Assembly: GCA_017619275.1 (NCBI GenBank)
Contig: JAFZSR010000097.1
Location: 17,319 to 81,318 of the forward strand
Source: Prevotella sp.
GTDB taxonomy: Bacteria; Bacteroidota; Bacteroidia; Bacteroidales; Bacteroidaceae
Reading direction: 5' to 3'
DNA length: 64,000 bases
In this document: one piece after another, positions 17,104-26,078 of the stretch
Layout: each line of letters opens with the position of its first letter
How positions within the stretch are numbered: position 1 is the first letter of the stretch
Made by a program: the position numbers and the translations under genes
Notes under the pieces: generated by a model
Databases searched by the model: none
Told to the model about the DNA's origin: nothing
What the model saw: the letters and a program-made list of their open reading frames with translations, nothing else

Positions 17104-18747
17104 ATGAAACATATTCTATATACGTTCCTCTTCGGCTTGGCCGTCTTCCTCTTTTTCGGACTGGCCTATCCGCATCATCTGCATTATCAGGAGCAGTACC
17201 AACTGTTCCTCTTCGACAACACCTACGTGTGGGAGATTGTCAGGCAGCCCGGAGGCATAGCCGACCTGCTGGGACGTTTCTGTACGCAGTTCTTCCTCTT
17301 TGCCTGGGTGGGAGCCCTAATCATTGCCGTCCTGCTCTCTGCGGTGCAGCTGCTGACGCTCCGGCTGCTCAATGGTCAGTGGTCAATGGTCAACGGTCAA
17401 CAGTCAACGGTCAACGGTCAACGGTTCTACGGCTTGACTTTCGTACCCTCATTCCTGCTCTGGCTCTTCCTGCTCGACGAGAATGCGCTGCTAAGTGGTG
17501 TTTGGGCTGTCCTGCTCACCCTGCTCGCCGTTTGGGCCATTATCAAATTGCCAGGCAAATGGACACGATGCATCCTGCTCATTGCCGCCATTCCCATACT
17601 TTATTATTTGGTGGGCCCCGTCTGCTTCCCGATTCCAATCGACAGCCTATGGCATGGCATACACTACCATCGCTACCCCACCCTATTTCCTTGGTTGCTT
17701 TGGGCTGCCGCGCTGTCTGCCCTCGTCATCATTCTCCTTGGTCGTTTGGGTTGGGAGATTGGAGGATTAGTCGTTTGGTCGTTTAGGAAAGTAACAAACG
17801 GCGGCGGCAACATCCCCAAACGACCAAACGACCAAACGACCAAACGATGTCAAAGAACCACAGATTCCACAGATTACTCAGATGAAGAATCTGTAAAATC
17901 TGTGCAATCTGCGGTTAAGACCAAACGACCAAACGACCAAACGACCAAACGACCAAACGACCAAACGACCAAACGACCAAACGACCAATCGCGCCGCAGC
18001 ATAGTGACGGTTTGCTCCTTCCTCCTTGTCGCCGCTGGCATGGGCTATCTCGTTTGGAAAAACAGCAATTTCAAGGCCGAGAAGGTGATGAAATACGACT
18101 TCATGGCCTGCCACCAGCAATGGAACCGCATCCTTGAGACCATCAACACCGAAAAGCCAAACAACCAGATTGGCGTTACGGTACAGAACCTGGCTTTGGC
18201 GATGCGCGGTATGCTCCTGGATCACCTATTCGATTATAACCAGAACGGGATAGCGGGTCTTCTACCCGATGTGAAGACCGACGCCACCAGTCCTTTACCT
18301 ACCGCCGAAGCGTTCTATCAGTTGGGTATGATCAACGTTGCCCAGCGAACCGTCTTTGAGGCTCAGGAAGCCATTCTCGATTTCCAGAAGAGCGCCCGAT
18401 GCTACAAGCGACTGGCACAGACCAACCTCATCAACGGCAACTATGCTGTGGCCCGCAAATATCTCGCGGCACTGCAGAAGACCCTTTTCTATCGCGAATG
18501 GGCCAACGAGACACTGCAGCTCTTGGGGAATGAAGAAGCCATCGCCCAGCATCCCGAGTACGGACATCTGCGCCAATGGGCCTACAAGGAAGACTTCTAC
18601 TTCAGCGACCATGTGACCCCCGAAATGCTCGAAAGCCTCTACACCAGCAATGGCGACAACAGCCTGGCCTATCAATACCTGTTGGCCTACTATCTGCTGA
18701 CGGGCGACCGCGAAAGCTTCAATCACTTCATTTCCAATAAGCAATGA
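17104..18747 (+). CDS. Polytopic membrane protein with C-terminal soluble domain (DUF6057-like), copy 2, carrying repeat insertions
   Basis: A 547-residue paralogue of the 13044 gene with hydrophobic helices over residues 5-215, one near 300-315 and a helical soluble C-terminus. Two repeat blocks interrupt it. Residues 90-108 (NGQWSMVNG...) are encoded by eight tandem heptamers, and residues about 215-298 by octamer arrays around a 61-bp hairpin repeat, giving low-complexity RPNDQTTK units and TDSTDYSDEESVKS. All are in frame. The ATG follows the sodB stop directly, and the stop overlaps the next gene by 4 nt (ATGA), so the three are probably cotranscribed. The function is unknown. Confidence 0.75.
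   Translation: MKHILYTFLFGLAVFLFFGLAYPHHLHYQEQYQLFLFDNTYVWEIVRQPGGIADLLGRFCTQFFLFAWVGALIIAVLLSAVQLLTLRLLNGQWSMVNGQQSTVNGQRFYGLTFVPSFLLWLFLLDENALLSGVWAVLLTLLAVWAIIKLPGKWTRCILLIAAIPILYYLVGPVCFPIPIDSLWHGIHYHRYPTLFPWLLWAAALSALVIILLGRLGWEIGGLVVWSFRKVTNGGGNIPKRPNDQTTKRCQRTTDSTDYSDEESVKSVQSAVKTKRPNDQTTKRPNDQTTKRPNDQSRRSIVTVCSFLLVAAGMGYLVWKNSNFKAEKVMKYDFMACHQQWNRILETINTEKPNNQIGVTVQNLALAMRGMLLDHLFDYNQNGIAGLLPDVKTDATSPLPTAEAFYQLGMINVAQRTVFEAQEAILDFQKSARCYKRLAQTNLINGNYAVARKYLAALQKTLFYREWANETLQLLGNEEAIAQHPEYGHLRQWAYKEDFYFSDHVTPEMLESLYTSNGDNSLAYQYLLAYYLLTGDRESFNHFISNKQ
17371..17426 (+). repeat. Heptamer array AA(C/T)GGTC inside a coding sequence, eight units
   Basis: Units AATGGTC, AGTGGTC, AATGGTC, AACGGTC, AACAGTC, AACGGTC, AACGGTC and AACGGTT run without interruption and encode a hydrophilic stretch in the middle of a membrane protein. 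Confidence 0.9.
17816..17984 (+). repeat. Composite repeat inside a gene: octamers, 61-bp hairpin, octamers
   Basis: Four CCAAACGA units (17816-17847), TGTCAAAG, a 61-bp hairpin element from AACC to GGTT (17856-17916), then eight CCAAACGA units (17921-17984). The hairpin arms are built from ACAGATT and its complement AATCTGT. Related composite copies lie at 28508-28693 and 36265-36581. Confidence 0.9.
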
Positions 18748-20225
18748 AAAAAATTCTATATATTTTGATGGGGCTAATGGCACTAATGGGCTGCCAAGAG
18801 ACTGTGAAGGATGCCAAGCAAGAGAACGCTCTGCCTCACATCTATCCCGACTACATTGGTGTCACCATTCCCGTGAACATTGCACCGCTCTGCTTCAACA
18901 TGGCCGATGAGTCGGCATTGCGTATCGATGCTGTCATTACCGACAGGCACGGCCACCAGTTGGAAAGCCAAGGCGAGGAGTCGGTTGACTTCGACCTTGA
19001 CGACTGGCATACGCTGCTCGGCCAGAACCTTGGCGACTCGCTCAGCGTCACCGTTTCGACCAAGTACGACGATGGTTGGCACACCTATCGCCCTTTTACC
19101 ATCTACGTTAGCCCCGACAGCATCGACTACGGTCTCTGCTACCGTCTGATCGAGCCTGGCTACGAGGTATGGAGCAAAATGGGCATTTACGAACGCAATC
19201 TCTCCACGTTCGATGAGCATCCGCTGATTGAGAACACGCAGTTCGAGGGCTGTGTGAACTGTCACAGCTTTAACCGAGGCAACCCAGCAAACATGAGCCT
19301 TCATATCCGTGGCCCACATGGCGCCACACTGCTGCGTAACAACGATGGATCTGTCACTGCTTACAACACCAAGACCGACCAGACGCTCGGCCTGTGCGTC
19401 TATCCCTATTGGCATCCTTCGGGCCGCTATATTGCCTATTCCACCAACTCAACGAGTCAGCTGTTTCATAGCGCTGGCAGCAACCGTGTCGAGGTCTTCG
19501 ATACCGCCTCCGACCTTCAGGTATACGATGTAGAGCAAAACGAGCTGCTGCTCTCGCCCCTTCTCAAGCAAGACTCCATCTACGAGACCTTCCCTGTTTT
19601 CTCGGCCGACGGTCGCTCGCTCTATTTCTGTGCGGCTCGTCCTCCCCTCTCCTTCGCCAAGGGGGCAGGTGTGGCGCTGCTCGATTCTATCCGCTATAAC
19701 CTCTGCCGCATCGATTTCGATCCCGCCACAGGCAACTTCGGCAACCGCATCGACACCATCATCGATGCTGCGGCTATGCACAAGTCGGTATCCTTTCCTC
19801 GTCCCTCCTACGATGGCCGCTTCCTGTGCTACACACTCTCCGACAACGGACAGTTCAGCATTTGGCATCATGAAGCCGACCTCTATCTGCTCGACCTCGC
19901 TACAGGAGAGAGCCACCCTCTCGTAGGAGCCAACTCCGACGATACCGAATCGTTCCACAACTGGAGCACCAACTCGCGCTGGCTCGTGTTTAGCTCCCGT
20001 CGCGACGACGGCCTCTTCACGCGCCCCTATTTCTGTCACGTCGATGCCAATGGTGCTGTCAGCAAGGCCTTCATGCTGCCGCAGCGCAATCCGCGCCGTT
20101 TCTATCGCCAGCGTTTCCTTTCCTACAACGTGCCCGAGTTCATCATTGGCCCCACTCATTTCGATAGTCATCAAGCCAGTGCCGTCATCAACGATGAAGC
20201 ACGCAAGAACTTCGGTGTGCGCTAA
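18744..20225 (+). CDS. Lipoprotein with CxxCH motif and TolB/PD40-like beta-propeller repeats, copy 2
   Basis: A 493-residue paralogue of the 14908 gene. The signal peptide ends in ALMGC (Cys17). Shared landmarks are IPVNIAPLCFNM near the N-terminus, the CVNCH motif at 170-174 and PD40-like repeats (YPYWHPSGRYIAYS, FPVFSADGRSLYF, FPRPSYDGRFLCY, WSTNSRWLVFSSR). It overlaps the preceding membrane-protein gene by 4 nt. A short stretch at about 297-309 (RPPLSFAKGAGVA) is encoded by DNA resembling the GC-rich palindromic elements of this genome. Its partner in the membrane and its electron or ligand partner are unknown. Confidence 0.78.
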   Translation: MKKILYILMGLMALMGCQETVKDAKQENALPHIYPDYIGVTIPVNIAPLCFNMADESALRIDAVITDRHGHQLESQGEESVDFDLDDWHTLLGQNLGDSLSVTVSTKYDDGWHTYRPFTIYVSPDSIDYGLCYRLIEPGYEVWSKMGIYERNLSTFDEHPLIENTQFEGCVNCHSFNRGNPANMSLHIRGPHGATLLRNNDGSVTAYNTKTDQTLGLCVYPYWHPSGRYIAYSTNSTSQLFHSAGSNRVEVFDTASDLQVYDVEQNELLLSPLLKQDSIYETFPVFSADGRSLYFCAARPPLSFAKGAGVALLDSIRYNLCRIDFDPATGNFGNRIDTIIDAAAMHKSVSFPRPSYDGRFLCYTLSDNGQFSIWHHEADLYLLDLATGESHPLVGANSDDTESFHNWSTNSRWLVFSSRRDDGLFTRPYFCHVDANGAVSKAFMLPQRNPRRFYRQRFLSYNVPEFIIGPTHFDSHQASAVINDEARKNFGVR

Positions 20226-20301
20226 GAGCCCAATTTGTGATTATTCTGTTAATCATTCTAAAAAGAACTCTTCTAACGACTGCCCCTTTGGCAACTTTTC
20301 G

Positions 20302-20309
20302 TATCTTTG
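20302..20309 (+). promoter_or_regulatory. -7 box TATCTTTG before the AAA ATPase gene
   Basis: It fits TAnnTTTG; no TTG at the usual 20-nt distance (a TTTG is only 11 nt away). Two direct copies of TCACACCAAAAGTG follow at 20327-20354 in the leader. Confidence 0.5.
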
Positions 20310-20363
20310 CATCACACAATTTGTATCACACCAAAAGTGTCACACCAAAAGTGAAATGTTCAG

Positions 20364-21509
20364 ATGGCAAGAAAGAAGACGAAACCACTAAGAAACCCCT
20401 TTGTCTACGAGGGTTACGAGGGTCCATCCTATTTTTGCGACCGTACTGAAGAGACAGAGAAAGTGATTTCTCACCTCCAAAACGGACGTAATTTAACGCT
20501 TGTTTCTCCCAGAAAAGTAGGTAAAACAGGCTTGATTAAGCATGTCTTTCAACGGCTGAAGCAAGAAAATGAAAACAATGTTTGCATCTACGTCGACATC
20601 TTTCACACTCAAAACCAGTATGAATTGGTGCAGACATTAGGTAGGGCCATCGTAGAGGAACAGCTGTTTAGCACACGCAGTTCAATGGAAAAGGTGCTCA
20701 GTTTCTTTAGCATGTGGCGCCCCACCGTCAGCCCCGACCCTATCACAGGCATGCCCACTGTATCTGTCAGCATTGAGCGCACGCAAACGGAACACACTCT
20801 GAAGAGCATCTTCGATTATCTGGAGAAAAGCGAAAAAGAAGTTTATGTAGCCATCGACGAGTTCCAGACTATCACGGATTATCCAGAGAAAGGTACCGAG
20901 GCTCTGTTGCGCTCATACATTCAGTTCATCCATCATGTTCACTTCATCTATGCCGGTAGTCGGCAACACTTGATGTACGAGATGTTTGGGTCGTCTAAAC
21001 GCCCATTCTACCAAAGTACAGCCATGTTGACCCTTCAGCCCTTGCATGAGGAGATTTACTACGACTTCGCTGCCCGTTTCTTCAAAGCTCGCAATGGCGA
21101 TTTCTCAGCTGATGTCTTTCAACGGCTTTATAAACAATTCAACGGGTATACGTGGTATATGCAATCCGTTCTCAACCGTCTATACGAGCATGAACGGAGA
21201 GTGACTGACTATCAACAGGTGAATGAGGCCATTCTGAGCATCCTCGCCGACAAGTCTAGCCAGTATGAAACGTTGATGATGTTCCTGACCGACAACCAGA
21301 AGAGCCTTCTGAAAGCAGTAGCTCTGGAAAACAAAGTGGCTCAGCCCCAGTCGCTTTCCTTTGCCAAGAAGCACGAGCTTCCCAGTGCCAGCAGCATTAA
21401 GAAAGCCCTCGAGGTGCTAAAGGAAAAAGACATTATTTACCAAACTCCAGAGGGTTACATCGTTTACGACCGCTTCCTTGACCTATGGCTGAAGCGGACA
21501 TTTATGTAA
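20364..21509 (+). CDS. AAA ATPase of the archaeal-type (Arch_ATPase) family
   Basis: A 381-residue ATP-binding protein. Walker A is SPRKVGKTG (48-56), Walker B with a following glutamate-phenylalanine is VYVAIDEFQTI (about 152-162), and a sensor-like AGSRQHLM follows. A winged-helix-like C-terminal region (about 300-381) ends in DRFLDLWLKR. This organisation is typical of the ATPases, common in Bacteroidota, once described as mainly archaeal. Their cellular role is poorly known. The gene stands alone, with its own promoter and a repeat array downstream. Confidence 0.82.
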   Translation: MARKKTKPLRNPFVYEGYEGPSYFCDRTEETEKVISHLQNGRNLTLVSPRKVGKTGLIKHVFQRLKQENENNVCIYVDIFHTQNQYELVQTLGRAIVEEQLFSTRSSMEKVLSFFSMWRPTVSPDPITGMPTVSVSIERTQTEHTLKSIFDYLEKSEKEVYVAIDEFQTITDYPEKGTEALLRSYIQFIHHVHFIYAGSRQHLMYEMFGSSKRPFYQSTAMLTLQPLHEEIYYDFAARFFKARNGDFSADVFQRLYKQFNGYTWYMQSVLNRLYEHERRVTDYQQVNEAILSILADKSSQYETLMMFLTDNQKSLLKAVALENKVAQPQSLSFAKKHELPSASSIKKALEVLKEKDIIYQTPEGYIVYDRFLDLWLKRTFM

Positions 21510-21530
21510 GACAGTAATATATTTGTTTAT

Positions 21531-21619
21531 ATCGCGACGCGGTCTATATAAACCGTGACGCGGTTTTTATAGACTACGACGTAGTTTATAAAAACCACGA
21601 CGTAGTCTGAAAAATGTTT
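21531..21619. repeat. 21-nt-period hairpin array, copy A
   Basis: Four units begin with GACG at 21536, 21557, 21578 and 21599, exactly 21 nt apart. Each junction forms a short hairpin with loop GAC, for example ACTAC-GAC-GTAGT. Copy B is at 52510-52598. The array is downstream of the AAA ATPase gene and outside any coding frame. Confidence 0.88.
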
Positions 21620-21696
21620 GCATGTCTGGAGTATAAGTTCTGGCGAAGACCGTTTTTTCCCCGGACACCAATATTAGATAATAAACTGCTTTTTTC

Positions 21697-21727
21697 TTGG
21701 TTGTTTTAGTAAAATATGTTATCTTTG
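21697..21727 (+). promoter_or_regulatory. Bacteroidota promoter for the 21785 gene
   Basis: TTG (21697-21699), 20 nt, TATCTTTG (21720-21727). It predicts a leader of about 50 nt. Confidence 0.8.
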
Positions 21728-21784
21728 CAACCTGAAATAAAAAGAATTGTCTATGACATAAATAAATGATAATGTAGAAAAGCT

Positions 21785-22987
21785 ATGAAAAAGTTTTTAT
21801 TTGGTTTGTTACTGATGACTGTGACACTGACCGCAGGCGCACAGATAAATCCCAAGCCAGGATTCATCATTACCAACGCTGGCGACACGGTTAGGGGAAT
21901 ACTTGACTTCCGCACCAACGACATACTGGCTAAAAGATGTGACTTCTGGGCTAATGAGGGCGCAGAGAGCAAGACTTACAAACCAGGAGAGATAGAAGGT
22001 TTCAGGTTCGACGATAACGGAAAATACTTTGTGACACGCCGACTAAATGTCTATGGCGACCAGGAACTATACTTTGCCGAGTATATGGTTCAAGGCAAAA
22101 TGAACTTATACTGTGTTGCAGACAAGTATGCTGAATACTTCTTCTTTGAACGTGAGGATGGTGAGATGGCACTATTCACCAACAGGGCATTAATATCGTC
22201 CTCCACTCTTCAAGAAGAAAACGAGCATCTACAAGAGAAGAAAGAACAATACGGAAAAGTGAAGTATCTGCTGAAGGACTCATGGAACGCTGTTCAACAC
22301 ATGAACGAAGCAGATATGACGAGGAAAAAACTGGTAAACGTTGTACGCGATTATCACAATGATGTCTGCACTGATGGCAGCGATTGTGTGGTGTATGAAT
22401 ACAAGGCAGAATCCGACAAGGTGAAAACCCATTTCAAGGCATTCGCTGGTTTTGCGTACTATTCGCATGAGCGGACACTCAATCAGAACTTGGGCGCACA
22501 CGAAAACTACTCTGGTGTAGCATTTGAAATAGGCCTTGGTGCAGAGATGGATATTGAGCGAATGATGAAGGGCGGCAGCATGGAGATTGGGCTCGCCTAT
22601 TCTCCCAAAACGAGCTTTGAACACGATGTGTTGGTTCGTGGAGGACATGAACCCTCACATACTGCCTATGAGAAAGGCAGAGTGACGGCCACTATAGGTG
22701 TGGCAAAGCGCTTTGGCAATGAGAAGAAGATTCTTCCACTTGTCCGTGGCGGCGGATTCTACGTGTTTCATTTTGGAAATCATGAAACCAGGTACTACCA
22801 GTCAAATAAGATTGTGGACCTAACTTGGGATAACACGGCACACTTTGGAGCCTACCTCGGTGTAGGCGTCGAGATGGCAGTAGGCAAGCATCGTGCCCAG
22901 TTGCATGCCGACTGTTACAAGTCGTTTGAATCTTCGGATAGAGGTAATATGATGAGATGGGGCCTTACAGCTGAGTTTGCGCTATAG
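21785..22987 (+). CDS. Secreted or outer-membrane protein of unknown function
   Basis: A 400-residue protein with a clear signal peptide (about 1-19, cleavage after TAGA). The first third begins PKPGFIITNAGDTVRGILDFR, a pattern seen in uncharacterised Bacteroidota exoproteins. The last third (about 215-400) alternates hydrophobic and polar residues and ends WGLTAEFAL, consistent with a small outer-membrane beta barrel. No enzyme motif was recognised. It has its own promoter and is followed by a convergent hairpin terminator. Confidence 0.7.
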   Translation: MKKFLFGLLLMTVTLTAGAQINPKPGFIITNAGDTVRGILDFRTNDILAKRCDFWANEGAESKTYKPGEIEGFRFDDNGKYFVTRRLNVYGDQELYFAEYMVQGKMNLYCVADKYAEYFFFEREDGEMALFTNRALISSSTLQEENEHLQEKKEQYGKVKYLLKDSWNAVQHMNEADMTRKKLVNVVRDYHNDVCTDGSDCVVYEYKAESDKVKTHFKAFAGFAYYSHERTLNQNLGAHENYSGVAFEIGLGAEMDIERMMKGGSMEIGLAYSPKTSFEHDVLVRGGHEPSHTAYEKGRVTATIGVAKRFGNEKKILPLVRGGGFYVFHFGNHETRYYQSNKIVDLTWDNTAHFGAYLGVGVEMAVGKHRAQLHADCYKSFESSDRGNMMRWGLTAEFAL

Positions 22988-23032
22988 GTCTGACTGTCCA
23001 CGCTGTTTGTCTGTGACAACAGCCCCGATAGC

Positions 23033-23084
23033 TTTACCCCTTCGCATCCCCGCCTATTATCAGACGAGGGTGTGAAGGGGTAAA
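23033..23084. terminator. Bidirectional hairpin between convergent genes
   Basis: TTTACCCCTTC (23033-23043) pairs with GAAGGGGTAAA (23074-23084) around a 30-nt loop, in the gap between the 21785 gene and the minus-strand esterase gene. Confidence 0.7.
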
Positions 23085-23099
23085 ACGGATAAAAAAGGT

Positions 23100-24347
<1,248 letters not shown>

Positions 24348-26000
24348 TTATTTCCTGTTTCTGTAGAATTTCTCAAGTGTGCGATAGGCGTTTTCCCTTT
24401 CTGGGGAAGCCACCTCCTTAGATTCCACGTCGATCTTCATCACGGGAGCGGCATCGAGGTTGTCCTTGCTGATGGCCGTCCACTGAGGCAGACCCTCGCC
24501 GTTGGGATTGCCCGTCTTGCAGAAGTTGGCATAGTAGGTGAGGAAGAGCTTCGAGATGGCATAGTCTTCTTCCTGCCAGTCGTAATACTCGTTGGTGTCG
24601 AGGGTTCCCATAGCGTACTCGATGTCGGCTGAATGTACGGCGCCAGGAGCAATCGAGGGCTGCTGGGCCTTCTTCTCCTCTTCGGTCTTCTCACGCACGC
24701 CACCGGCCAGGGCACCTGTCATGTCGCCCATCTTCGCTGAAACCTGGGGACGCGGGTGCATATAGTGGTAACGATAAACGGGCAGACCGCTCTTGGCGTG
24801 ATAGTCGCAGACCTTCCAAGTGGGGAAGCCTGTGAAGAGGTCGGAGACGAGGTCGAAGCCCTTCTGGCTCATCACGTCTTCGTCGGTCTCCAGTCCGTAA
24901 GCCTGGAAAATCTCGTCGGTCATATCGCCAAACTGCATCTTCAAGGCGTTCTTATAGTTCTTAAGAGTGGGAGCCTGACCTTGGATTGCCTGCATGGGAT
25001 GGGCTTCGAGCGAGTTCCAGCCAGCAAGCAGCGGTACCTGCGCCTGCTCGCCCTTTTCGAACACATCGTCGGCGCTCTCGGTCATGAAGTAGCCGTCGAG
25101 CACCACGTTGGCCATGCCTCTTGGAGGCAGGATCTTCTGCAGCGAATCGGCATCGATGGCCATCGCATCGGCCAAGCTGGCAATGCCAGCCTGCTTCAGC
25201 AGTTCGGCACCGGCGGCATCGGCATCGGCCTGGGAAGAGGGCATATAGGGCAACACCTCGGCACCCGAAGAAAGCATGGCACCGGCAATCAGGTTCTTCG
25301 AGAGAGGCGAGCACATCAGGAGTGACACCGAGAAGGAGCCAGCCGACTCACCCACGATATTGATCTTGGCGGGGTCGCCACCAAAGCCAGCGATATTCTC
25401 TTTCACCCACTTGATGGCAGCTACTTGGTCGAGGAAACCGTAGTTGCCACTGCCCTTATAATCGGAAGCAGCCGTAAGGTCGGGATGGGCGAAGAAGCCG
25501 AACACGCCCTCACGATAGTTGGCCGTCACGCCAATCACGCCCTCATTGGCAATGGAGGAACCATCGTAGCGGGGCTCGCTGCCCGAACCGGCCATCAGTC
25601 CGCCACCATTGAAATAAATCAGCACGGGCAGACTATCGGCCGTGGTCTTAGCCGTGGTCCAGATGTTCAGATAGAGGCAGTCCTCGCTGCGGCCTGAACC
25701 ACGGAAATTCATGTCGCCAAAGATGTTGGGCTGCATGGGGTCGTCGCCAAACTGCTTAGCCTCGCGGACGCCCTCCCAAGCCGGAACAGGCTGGGGCGCT
25801 TTCCAACGGAGTTCGCCCACGGGAGCCTGGGCGAAAGGAACGCCAAGGAACTTCTTCACGCCGTCCTGCTCGAATCCTTCCAGGACGCCATACTGGGTTT
25901 TCACCTGAAGGCCGACTTCCGTCTCCTTCTTCTGGGTGCAGCTGCCAAGAACTGCCACACAAGCGATGACCATCATCGCCATCACGGGGTTTTTAGTCAT
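24348..26000 (-). CDS. Type B carboxylesterase lipoprotein
   Basis: A 550-residue carboxylesterase of the para-nitrobenzyl esterase/cholinesterase-like family. A lipoprotein signal ends in VLGSC (Cys21). The nucleophile Ser219 is in GESAGS, the upstream motif is EDCLYLNIW, and the oxyanion hole is FNGGGLMAG. The catalytic acid and His are expected near HSADIEYAMGT. It probably acts on the cell surface or in the periplasm, hydrolysing esters of diet or plant compounds. It is the first gene of a two-gene operon with the CE1-like esterase. Confidence 0.9.
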   Translation of the reverse strand: MTKNPVMAMMVIACVAVLGSCTQKKETEVGLQVKTQYGVLEGFEQDGVKKFLGVPFAQAPVGELRWKAPQPVPAWEGVREAKQFGDDPMQPNIFGDMNFRGSGRSEDCLYLNIWTTAKTTADSLPVLIYFNGGGLMAGSGSEPRYDGSSIANEGVIGVTANYREGVFGFFAHPDLTAASDYKGSGNYGFLDQVAAIKWVKENIAGFGGDPAKINIVGESAGSFSVSLLMCSPLSKNLIAGAMLSSGAEVLPYMPSSQADADAAGAELLKQAGIASLADAMAIDADSLQKILPPRGMANVVLDGYFMTESADDVFEKGEQAQVPLLAGWNSLEAHPMQAIQGQAPTLKNYKNALKMQFGDMTDEIFQAYGLETDEDVMSQKGFDLVSDLFTGFPTWKVCDYHAKSGLPVYRYHYMHPRPQVSAKMGDMTGALAGGVREKTEEEKKAQQPSIAPGAVHSADIEYAMGTLDTNEYYDWQEEDYAISKLFLTYYANFCKTGNPNGEGLPQWTAISKDNLDAAPVMKIDVESKEVASPERENAYRTLEKFYRNRK

Positions 26001-26028
26001 AATCAGATCTGTTTATAGGTTGATTCGG

Positions 26029-26061
26029 CAAAATTACAAAAAAAATCTGAAAACGCACAAA
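26029..26061 (-). promoter_or_regulatory. Bacteroidota promoter for the esterase operon
   Basis: On the minus strand TTTG (26058-26061), 21 nt, TAATTTTG (26029-26036). Confidence 0.82.
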
Positions 26062-26078
26062 TCTTACAACAAAAACGT

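Noticed and set aside
17816-17984. A possible CRISPR array in the octamer and 61-bp repeats
   Set aside because: Units are 8 nt, directly adjacent without unique spacers, and lie in frame inside a gene; no cas genes are present.
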